Assembly: GCA_021234155.1 (NCBI GenBank)
Contig: JAJEKV010000003.1
Location: forward strand, 21,188,386-21,252,385
From: Isoetes taiwanensis
Taxonomy: Eukaryota > Streptophyta > Lycopodiopsida > Isoetales > Isoetaceae
Reading direction: 5' to 3'
DNA: 64,000 bases
Shown here: positions 56,507 through 64,000 of the stretch, piece after piece
Layout: each line of letters opens with the position of its first letter
Position numbering within the stretch: position 1 is the first letter of the stretch
Position numbers and translations under genes: made by a program
The notes under the pieces: model-generated
Databases searched by the model: none
What the model saw: only the letters and a program-made list of their open reading frames with translations
Told to the model about the DNA's origin: nothing

Positions 56507-59273
56507 TCAAGCACCCCCAATGATATCATAGCCTTCTTCCTGACATCCTGAGGTATTGTAATTCTCGCATTTCTAGCTGGAATAGTGTTTGGAGTCCATG
56601 AGTACAAAACACTTTCATAGTCTAGCCAAAGATCAGGATCACTTTCGGATTTCTCCTCCATCTCTTTGTCCAACAATCGAGTACCTTTCTTTATCCGACA
56701 CGTTGGTCAAGCGATGCTTTGGACACCACCATTCCACCCGCACATGGTTGAAGTTAATATTACCTTCTTCTTTGCAAATATCAGAGATAGTGAACCCCAA
56801 CCACTTTGGATATGTATCTAAATCTGGCTGGCTTTACTACCACAAATTGGTGGCATTCGGTCGAGTGGAAGGTTCATAAGCATCCATGCCTAGAAACTTT
56901 GGCCTATTGTTCTTAGGACCAACATAGTGTTTGTCGAGGAAGGAGGAGGAGCATATTGCTTGCGAATGCTACTTACGGTGTCATCAAAATCCTCGGCACC
57001 GCTAAGGTCTTCCACCTAGTTTTAGGCAACCACCCTTCTTTCAATTCATCGAGGATGTGTCTATCTCCCCAACGGGTTAATCACCTTCTTTCAAGTAAGC
57101 CACCAAGGCGCGGTTGGTGTCATCACGGATTGGTTTGCCAATGCTTTATATAGTCTTGGATTCCTTCCTTAGTCAATCCCAATTGCTTCACTTCTTTAGT
57201 AGGTTTTAAAGCTTTTGGTTGACCTAGAGGTATCATAGGCTTGCCATTCTCATCTCTACGCCATATTTCCTCCCCTCCTCTCCACTCATCCTCTGAAGGT
57301 CTCATCTTCCATTGGAAGATTGGAATCCCATCTCTCACCCAAAAAGTGAACTGCAGAGGCCTGGAATGACCTTCAAGATCCAATGTATAACCATCCACAA
57401 AGCTCTTCCAATCGGGCACTTCTTCTATGAGAGAAGCTATAGGGTTTGGAGTAGTGCATTCATGCAAGATTTCCATTAGCCTAGGAAAGTTGGTCACTGT
57501 TTGTTGCTTCAGTATACAACTATATTTGCCAAATAATGCATCCACATCCTCATGGGTATGCCCGGGCATAAGAAACCCTAAATTAACTCTTTCAAATATC
57601 CCCACAGCTATTAAGTAGGATAGGAAAGAAAACATCCACCTGTTCTTATTTTGGCCAGCACAATTATCAAGTTGCAAGAGAAACCTTTTGGGTAGATCTT
57701 GAGGTTTAGCACATGAAGTTGAAGCTCCAACATGTTCATTAGACCCATGCTTCCTAAACCTTGCCTTGCTGAACTTTTCAATATTGTTAGGGTTTCCATC
57801 TAACAATGCTCTATGTAGTGCCTGGCTAGCTGTAAGGTCCTGGAGGTGACCATTGTATCCATTTTCATAGTTTCTCAAACACCTCATGATACTCCCAATA
57901 TGAAAATCTGGACCATCACTCCACAACTCCAAACTAAAATGGCCATAGTAGGTTTGATTACGCCCATGCAAGTTTGCCCCTGATCATTGAGATCTGTAAA
58001 GGGTATGATCTTCCACATGACTTTGGTATGTACTTGAATTGTGGAAGACAAATCTTTTGCTGGTCCATCTTGTCATGTATAATACATAAATAGTTATTGG
58101 GTTCCAATGCAGATAAAGTCCTCCACATCCAATAACATGATCTACATGATAGTTGGTCAGTCATATGGTCCTTCATATGCTCCCTTATCCTAGCCCTTTG
58201 ACTAGGTTGCACAGTCTTATCAAGAGTCTCCTTCAACTTAGCACATAAATTGCACTTTGCAAAGTTGTTTGAAGTTGCTATGGTGACATGATTGAAATGC
58301 TTCTTCCATAACCTACTAAAGCTAGGTTGGGATATTGGAAGAATTCCCAATTCTCGAAGTAGGGAATTCACTTCTTCCAAAATACTCTTTTGAGTACAAT
58401 GTGATGGCAACCTTTTCTCAACAACTGCTCTTCCCTTTTCATCCCTTCTACTTTTGTGTAGCATAGACTCTGCATTGAAATCAATATATTTTTCAAATAT
58501 CTCCCTGGCGACCAAGGTCCTATTTGTTGGTCTCAACAAACCATTATTTCCATGTAAAGCAATCCTGTTCCCCTCGCTTTTTTTTTTTGCCAATTATGCC
58601 ATGAAGAAGTTGGAATTGCATGGATACTCTGCCATGCTTTTGCACATATCCATTTGCCTAGCAAAGGGTATCTTTTTCTGTTTGGGTTTCTTTCATCTTG
58701 AAGTGCATGCTCGAAGATTGTGTACATGTAGGTCCTCCTCTCATCAACAGTGTACTCTTGAAAAGTGGCTCTTGCTTCCACCAATTGTTCTATTGTAAAG
58801 AATTGCATACAAGCACTCCAACAACAATCTGAGCCCCTAACCTTCACCATTGTCTCACGTTTGGTGTCACTATTCAACTTGGCTCTTTTGCTAGGATAAT
58901 GTCTGGCAACTGATACTTCTCCCCTTTTGCCTAGGTTTAGAGTTCCAACCGCCAATGGATCAATATCAAGACAATCATTGTCCCCAACAACCTCGGGCTC
59001 GGAAAAATATAATCCTCCACAAATTGAACACTACTTATAGGCCATGCCATGATGCAAGGAACCTCCAATTGCTTGACACAACCAAAACATTCCTTGTCAC
59101 TCAAACCTTTACCTTTCGGTTGTCTTCCAACATCGAAATTGCAATACCAATATTGTCTTCCCTAGCCTTTCATCATTAACAGGCTTGACCGGGATCACGC
59201 TAGCACAATGACTCCTTGGCCTACTATTTCCTTGTTGCACATGTGCATGATTCTCACCTTCTTGTTCCTCCAT
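56507..59273 (-). CDS. DUF7869-type gene B (RNase-H-like, transposase-related)
   Basis: Possible ATG at 59273 (MEEQEGENHAHVQQGNSRPR); a second ATG is at 58955 (MAVGTLNLGK). Segments in order: VRGSDCCWSACMQFFTIEQL; SSWHNWQKKK, with a frame slip in an A-run near 58580, to NRIALHGNNGLLRPTNRT; ISQPSFSRLWKKHFNHV with CNLC; IHDKMDQQKICLPQF; YYGHFSLELWSDGPDFHIG; QLDNCAGQNKNRWMFSFLSY; GFLMPGHTHEDVDALFGKYS. The C-terminal domain (KWLGFTISDICKEEG, FNHVRVEWWCPKHR) continues to TGA at 56507. It is a full-length paralogue of gene A and keeps the acidic residues HDKMD, LDNC and GHTHEDVD. The motif layout fits a nuclease or transposase fold, but activity is unproven. Only about three slips, so it may be intact in reality. 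Confidence 0.7.
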
Positions 59274-59711
59274 TGCACCCTACTATAGAGGACTAATTGT
59301 TTTTCTTCAACATTCTTGCTAGGAGTTGATTTTTCATTGATATTGCTCTTTTCAATATGTTGCACACCATCTTGAGTTGGAGAGGCACCATTGACCTAGG
59401 CAAATTGCACCCTTTTTAGTTAATGAGTAGGAAAAAATTATTACACCATAAGATAAAAAAAGTACGTACATTTATGGAATATGTAGAGGTAAATCAAATT
59501 TTTTTAAAAGCAAGAAATTCCTTGGAAATAGGTTTAATATAATAATAACAATGGGCGTAAACGAAATCATTTAAAACAAGAATTTTCGTGGCAACAACAA
59601 GGAAATGATATTATCCTAATTTCAATTATCGAAAATTTGGATATATGATTACGAAAAGACATATAGCTGATGGACGTGAGAATTTATTATCCATAATAAT
59701 ATACCCCAGAT

Positions 59712-59815
59712 GATATAGCTGGCGGGAATTTCGTACGCCTGGCGTGTTATTTGAGGCAATAAATTATTCACGCTAATTTCTAATTAACCCTATATAAATC
59801 CGGTTCACGCTCTCA
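59712..59815 (+). promoter_or_regulatory. Promoter module, copy 1
   Basis: It contains CTGGCGGGAA, the palindrome ACGCCTGGCGT (59735-59745), AATAAATTATTCACGCTAA, the TATA box CTATATAAATCC (near 59792) and TTCACGCTCTCAA. The same order recurs at 60883-60990. Confidence 0.7.
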
Positions 59816-59854
59816 AGACCTCCATTACGTCCAAATTTTTTTTTTCGCCCCGCC

Positions 59855-60287
59855 ATGAAGCGTTCAGCCTCGTATTTCGAACTTCATGAAGAACCCGAGG
59901 TCTCGTCAAAGAGACGTCGGGTTGAAGCACCCCCTCTATTCCCCCCCCCCCATAGATTTTCTTGCCCAATTCTCCTCTGATTCCTCCTCTGATGAAGAGG
60001 AGGAAGAGGAGGAATTGGACATGGAAGAGGAGGAGTTGAGCTCCTCTGATGAAGAGGAGGAAGAGGAGGAAGAGGAGGAGATGTTCTCTCAAGAGCACAC
60101 GACCGCTCTGCTTCAGGGTTGGCTTGACCCTGAAACAGAGAATGAAATCTCTGAAGAGGAGGAGGAGGCGGAGGAAGAAGATGAGGAGGAAGGTCGACAA
60201 TTCGACCAGTTTTTAGAATGGTTGAGAGATGAGCTAGGTTTGCATGTCTGCTTTTATTTTTTTTTTTCACCTTTCTTTCTTTTCTAA
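59855..60287 (+). CDS. Small strongly acidic protein
   Basis: ATG 59855 (MKRSASYFELHEEPEVSSKR), about 60 bp after the TATA box, with a basic KRRRVE nuclear-signal-like patch. A C-run of 11 at 59941-59951 shifts the frame, then it continues FLAQFSSDSSSDEEEEE with long Glu/Ser-acid runs and FDQFLEWLRDELGL, ending at 60287. About 140 residues. Acidic tracts of this kind occur in histone chaperones and nucleolar proteins, but no domain is recognisable. The homopolymer makes a base-calling error more likely than a true break. Confidence 0.55.
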
Positions 60288-60289
60288 CA

Positions 60290-60880
60290 CCTTTCTTTCT
60301 TCTTTGTTGGGGCGTGGAAGATCAATGATGCATCCCGGGTTTTTTTTTTTTTTTGGTTGCTTACAGAAGCTTTGGACACGCCTCCGGGCATTTTTTTTCC
60401 TGTAATTTTGTGAAAAGCCTTCGGGCATCTGTACATTCTCCTATGAATGAAATCAAACAGTTTTCGTCATAAAATTTTCTTCAAACAGTGTTCTTTGAAC
60501 AGTTTTTCTGTACATAAAATTATTTGAATTAAATCCAACTGTTTTCTCCAATTATTTTGTCTCCAAGCTGTTATCTCTAAAATTTTGTATCTGCAAATTT
60601 TGTCTCAACAAAGTCTCGGGAACACTATAAATCAACCACATGAGAAATCTCTGATTCATCACAGTAACCATAGAAAATTAACCTATACGACCTAAAACAA
60701 TTCCCCAACCTTACAAGTCATTTTTTAGCCTTGATAATTTTGCCTTAAAAATCATTTTTAATTTAGCCTATATAAAATTTCTAAATTCTATTTTTTCGAA
60801 TGCAATAAATGGAATAAAATGCCGTGAGAATTTATTGCATGAAATGCAATATTCTTCATATTTACCATATACATGTCATG
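60290..60880. other. Intergenic, AT-rich
   Basis: Nothing recognised on either strand. Contains T-runs near 60255 and 60340. Confidence 0.5.
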
Positions 60881-60882
60881 TC

Positions 60883-60990
60883 TGGCGGGAAGACCGTACG
60901 CCAGGCGTGTTAATTCAAGCAATCAATTATTCACGCTAACTTATTTCTAATTATGCCTATATAAATCCATTTCACGCTCTCAAAGTTCCT
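60883..60990 (+). promoter_or_regulatory. Promoter module, copy 2
   Basis: CTGGCGGGAA, the palindrome ACGCCAGGCGT (60898-60908), CAATTATTCACGCTAA, TATA box CCTATATAAATCC (near 60955) and TTTCACGCTCTCAA, parallel to 59712-59815 almost base for base. It precedes the small frame at 61317. Confidence 0.7.
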
Positions 60991-61316
60991 ACATTTTCTT
61001 CCTTCCTTCATACGATTTGCGGTTCGCCTGCTTTGTTTTGGATCCGCCCTCACGAAATCTTCGTGAGCGATTTATATTCAAGCAATGTTAGATGTTTGGT
61101 TTGGCAATTCCTAACTTACTAAAAGACTCGCCTTTTGTTCAGTAGCATCTGTGCGAGAGAGGACATCGGAGGCTCGAATTAAAACCAAAAGGCGAGGACT
61201 AAGGTGCGAATTGAAAAGCCTCGAATTAAAACCACAAGCATAGTCCCTCTGTTCTTGAGTCCTTCCGACCTCGAGAACTCAAGGTTAGTTTTCATTTAGT
61301 TTTAAGTTTCATCTCA

Positions 61317-61409
61317 ATGGCAGGTTTAATCCAAGAAGACAAGCTTTTGCATTTGCTCGAGGAAGAGGAAGCAGATGATGTTTATGAAAACCAGAATAGT
61401 TTTTTATAA
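61317..61409 (+). CDS. 30-residue acidic peptide, candidate
   Basis: ATG 61317: MAGLIQEDKLLHLLEEEEAD, then DVYENQNSFL and TAA. It may be the first exon of something longer, but its stop falls inside a strong hairpin (61368-61423). The promoter module copy 2 lies 330 bp upstream and a GT/AG-like AAG|GTTAGT occurs at about 61284. Low certainty. Confidence 0.3.
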   Translation: MAGLIQEDKLLHLLEEEEADDVYENQNSFL

Positions 61410-61423
61410 ACCTCATCTGCTTC
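61368..61423. terminator. 56-nt imperfect hairpin at the end of the small frame
   Basis: GAAGCAGATGATGTTTATGA pairs with the reverse complement read from TTATAAACCTCATCTGCTTC, around CAGAATAG. The stem is about 24 bp with few mismatches. It could end transcription, act in RNA processing, or be a small-RNA precursor. Confidence 0.55.
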
Positions 61424-61567
61424 TTTTTGTTTCGAGTAAATTCTTGAGTTTCTCTTCCTGAATTAATCATGCTATTGCATGCAAGTTTCTATTATGAATA
61501 AGTGTAGTAGAAAGCATTAGAAAAATCTGAAAGATAATATTTGAAACACGCGAAAGATAATATTTGA

Positions 61568-61923
61568 AACACGCTAAGCGTGTTTTATGCTAACCTTAGC
61601 CTTCAACACGAATACGGCTCGTGCATTCAGATTGAGAGGGAGAAAAAAAACATGCGGATAGATAAGTAAATAGATAAGGGCGGGCAATTATTTTGCGAAA
61701 TAATTGCCGGCCTTTATCTATTTACTTATCTATCTCTGATGTTTTTTTTTCTCCCTCTCTGCTGAATGCACGCCGAGCGTGTATAGTTTTTCCTATATAG
61801 CAGTTTACACGCTGAGCGTGCAAACAATTTTATCCCTAGTTTCAACTTTTACGCTAAACACGCCGGGCGTGTCTCTTAGTTTCTAAGTTTATATAAATAA
61901 ATAAATATAACACGCCAGGCGTG
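61568..61923. repeat. P4 palindrome array
   Basis: ACACGCTNAGCGTG or CACGCCNGGCGTG variants at 61568-61584, 61768-61782, 61808-61820, 61857-61873 and 61911-61923, plus a damaged copy near 61605. The same palindrome core is in both promoter modules at 59735 and 60898. Confidence 0.85.
61622..61769. repeat. 148-bp near-perfect foldback
   Basis: GCATTCAG...GAGAGGGAGAAAAAAAACAT...ATAGATAAGTAAATAGATAAGG...CAATTATTT on the left pairs with AAATAATTG through CTGAATGC on the right, loop TGCG near 61695. It sits between two P4 palindromes. It is either a miniature foldback element or a long hairpin RNA source. Confidence 0.88.
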
Positions 61924-61956
61924 AATACTGATACTCCGCTCACTTCCTATTGATAG

Positions 61957-62596
61957 ATGCCAAGTTACATTAATCACCCGGTTGGTGACGAAGATGCATT
62001 GGAATTATATTTGGGCCAGCAATCACTGACCCGGCTCGGTTCGGCTCCAATCTCCAGTCCGGTTGAACCGGCACCCGAAAGCAAAGTCCGGTGGAGCACC
62101 GATCTTGCAACCCCGGAGTACTTGGATCAAGTAATGATGATGGCAGCAGAGAGCGAGGGCAATGATAGATCGGGCTCGGGGCCCTTGCAATCGCACGGAG
62201 GCTGGCCCTCTTATCTAATCACTTCAAGAATGCAGTACATGCAATTGATCGAGAGTGAATCTCACATCCGTCAGCTCGAGATTCAAAATGAGGAGCTGCG
62301 GTTCTTAGTGGTTAGCCTCTATGCCCGGATGCCCCAACACGAACCACTACCACAAAGCGGTATAACGATGCAATGGAGATGGCTCAACCAATGGAACCAC
62401 TACTGCAGGCGCTTATCACGATGCATTGGAGGTTCAACCAATGGAGCAGGAGGAGGAGCAAGAGGTGGAGGTGGAGCAGGCGGGGGAGGTGGAGCTAGAG
62501 CCTGGTGTTTTTGCTGGGGTTTTACCTGATCAGTTCACTATGCCCAGCTATAGAAATGGGAGTATCGATAGCCCGGCTACTCGATGGTGGGCTTGA
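61957..62596 (+). CDS. Unknown acidic coiled-coil protein
   Basis: ATG 61957 (MPSYINHPVGDEDALELYLG). A coiled-coil-like block lies at residues 95-125 (QLIESESHIRQLEIQNEELR). Past residue 130 the frame slips. The better reading has a tandem unit, TTTTKRYNDAMEMAQPME and TTTAGAYHDALEVQPMEQ, then an acidic run (EEEQEVEVEQ), and ends FTMPSYRNGSIDSPATRWWA at 62594-62596. Composition (Glu, Gln, Pro) suggests a flexible nuclear protein. P4 palindromes and an AT-rich TATA-like TTTATATAAATAAAT (61889) lie just upstream. Family not recognised. Confidence 0.5.
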
Positions 62597-62730
62597 AAAC
62601 GATAGTCCGGGATTTTGTGCGGTTTATCCGGTTTATCCAGATTATATACAATTGTAAACTTTTTCCAATGAATACAACAAATTTTGTCTACTTCTATATT
62701 TCTACAATGTAATACATGTTACATACCTTT

Positions 62731-63059
62731 TTAAGCGGTTTCTTGGCCATGCAACAAATGTTCCAACACTTTCTCCAACCGTATCCCCATCGGGGTGTCG
62801 TGAGGAGGTAAAGCTTCATCCATAGCGCAAAGATTAATCATCGTAACTTCGGACATACTTATCCCGGCGGAATTCCATGGCGGTTTCTGATCGGATCGAT
62901 GGAGTCGATCTTGCATAATCCTACTTTCCTTTTACGGTTTTGTAGTTAACATGAAACATTCATCTTTGACACTGCAGAAAATTGCTATTCAGACACCTAC
63001 TATTGGAAATTAATGTTCAAGCTATTGGAATGAGATGAGTACCAGAATTCTGTAGCCAT
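62731..63059 (-). CDS. Small two-exon candidate gene of unknown family
   Basis: Candidate exon 1 from ATG 63059 (MATEFWYSSHSNSLNINFQ) to about 63000 with a GTAGGT-like donor. Candidate exon 2 at 62916-62731 reads MQDRLHRSDQKPPWNSAGIS, then MINLCAMDEALPPHDTPMGI and LEKVLEHLLHGQETA. Either could stand alone. Not recognised. Convergent with the gene ending at 62596. Confidence 0.35.
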
Positions 63060-63340
63060 TCTTGAGAAGCTGATTTGAGTCTCTGAAGCTGATTTGAGAA
63101 GTTGAAGGCGCTATGGAAACTCTGGCGGCGGGGAAAAATTGAATTAGAAGAAAGATTAGGTTAACTACGTTTAGGCGGGATAAATTTGGCGGGATACTTT
63201 TTGGGTAGATTGGTTTTTAAAAACTTAATGAAAGAAGTCGGCGGACGGGTCTTCGTCATTATTATTTGTATGTGTCAAGAATATTTCGAAACTGCATTTT
63301 GTGTTTTCTTGAAATTCAAATTTCTCTATTTCTCGTACAG

Positions 63341-63531
63341 GTAGAAAAAGCTATTTCTTCGAGCAGCTCGAGCGCGTATCCGAGCGACCTTCCGACTCTG
63401 TTACTAGGCGACTCCAGAGATGTCTTCTAAAGCGAATTGAGGTCGAGGCGGACGGGGCAGAGGAAGCGGTGGAAGAGGAATCTCTAAACCCGGCTCTTCT
63501 CAAGTTTCAGAGGACGTTGATCAGGGAATAA
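63341..63531 (+). pseudogene. Terminal exon cut by a MITE insertion, acidic-basic protein
   Basis: After an acceptor TCGTACAG|G (63340) the frame reads RKSYFFEQLERVSERPSDSV, TRRLQRCLLKRIEVEADGAE and ESLNPALLKFQRTLI, then REx. The last codons and the stop TAA at 63529-63531 come from the terminal repeat CAGGGAATAA of the MITE that starts at 63522. The frame has no start codon of its own. Earlier exons are not identified, and the gene is truncated unless spliced around. Confidence 0.5.
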
Positions 63532-64000
63532 ATTACTAATCGCATATTTCTTATTAGCCAGAATGACTTTAGCTAAACTTGCTCGATATTAATCCCAAAA
63601 CTTTCTGTGGTTTAGCTAAACTCTACACATTTTTCCTCTCATACTTTCTAGCATTTAGCTAAACTAACCCAAACATCATCCCAAAAATTTCTATGGTGTG
63701 GCCAACAGAAAATATTAAATCAAATTACTATACTTTTTTTCAATATATTCCACTTATTTTAGTCATTTTCTTTGTGAAAACATTCTAAAATAATGCAAAC
63801 TAGCAAAGTCTAGGACTCAAATTAATTAATAATGCTAAAAACTAAACTACTAATCATATATTTCATATAAACTAGAATGAGTTAGCTAAACTAGCCCGAA
63901 ATTCATTCTGAAAGTTTCTATGGTTTAGCTAAACGGTATAAAATTTCGCTCACTTATTTTCTAGCGTTTGGCTAAAGAGCTTCAGGATTGGTGTAGTCCC
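63522..64000. mobile_element. Second copy of the hAT-like MITE, inverted, running off the window
   Basis: It matches 46947 down to 46469 as reverse complement without indels, with about two base differences seen in 479 bp. Terminal CAGGGAATAAATTA begins right after GTTGAT. The partner target duplication (predicted ACGTTGAT) would lie beyond the window. Confidence 0.9.

Noticed and set aside
46469-64000. One 17.5 kb transposon bounded by the 479-bp inverted repeats
   Set aside because: The left repeat is part of a complete 603-bp MITE with its own 8-bp target duplication, so the two repeats are independent insertions.

Overview
The window looks like nuclear DNA of a land plant with a repeat-rich genome. 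The evidence is a chromodomain Ty3/gypsy LTR retrotransposon, L1-type LINEs, CACTA and Helitron pieces, a hAT-like MITE and a degenerate PPR (pentatricopeptide) gene. Two DUF7869-type genes and a ParB-plus-bacterial-type DNA methyltransferase gene hint at a seed-free lineage such as a lycophyte, fern or bryophyte; that is inference. Many reading frames break at CG/CHG sites or homopolymers, and the two LTRs differ mostly at the same kinds of site, so part of the pseudogene look may be base-modification-linked consensus error.

Layout. 0.15-3.2 kb and 16.36-16.78 kb: one gene with a ParB-like domain and a beta-class (N4/N6) DNA methyltransferase domain, split in an exon by a 13.2 kb LTR retrotransposon (3.2-16.36 kb). 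One of its introns holds a regular array of an 18-bp palindrome. 17.2-17.9 kb: PPR remnant. 18.9-21.5 kb (minus): DUF7869-type gene A. 21.6-29.8 kb: mostly non-coding, with a 195-bp tandem duplication, a 100-bp foldback and a His/Gly-rich reading frame. 29.8-31.5 kb: a coiled-coil gene of unknown family.

31.6-40.2 kb: an island of compact, mostly unrecognised genes. It holds a divergent histone-H3-fold protein, two pairs of tandem paralogues and a long minus-strand gene with a weak BAH-like segment. Four clusters of a 24-bp palindrome, repeated every 57-59 bp, sit in its flanks and intergenic spaces. 40.4-44.8 kb: a Helitron helicase fragment, then a CACTA element with its own subterminal palindromes, a degenerate SET domain inside a transposase intron, and a LINE fragment.

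46.3-46.9 kb: a hAT-like MITE with 8-bp target-site duplications; a nearly identical inverted copy starts at 63.52 kb and runs off the window. 47.1-47.8 kb: fragments of a membrane protein gene. 47.8-53.5 kb (minus): an L1-type LINE. 54-55.4 kb: a decayed multi-exon gene with a LINE fragment in it. 56.5-59.3 kb (minus): DUF7869-type gene B, the better preserved copy.

59.7-63.5 kb: a second compact island of small acidic-protein genes. It has a duplicated promoter module, a third palindrome (ACGCC-N-GGCGT) and two long foldbacks. The most unusual theme is that several loci each carry a private palindrome, absent from the rest of the window as far as could be read by eye, arranged in short near-regular arrays in introns, intergenic gaps and subterminal regions.
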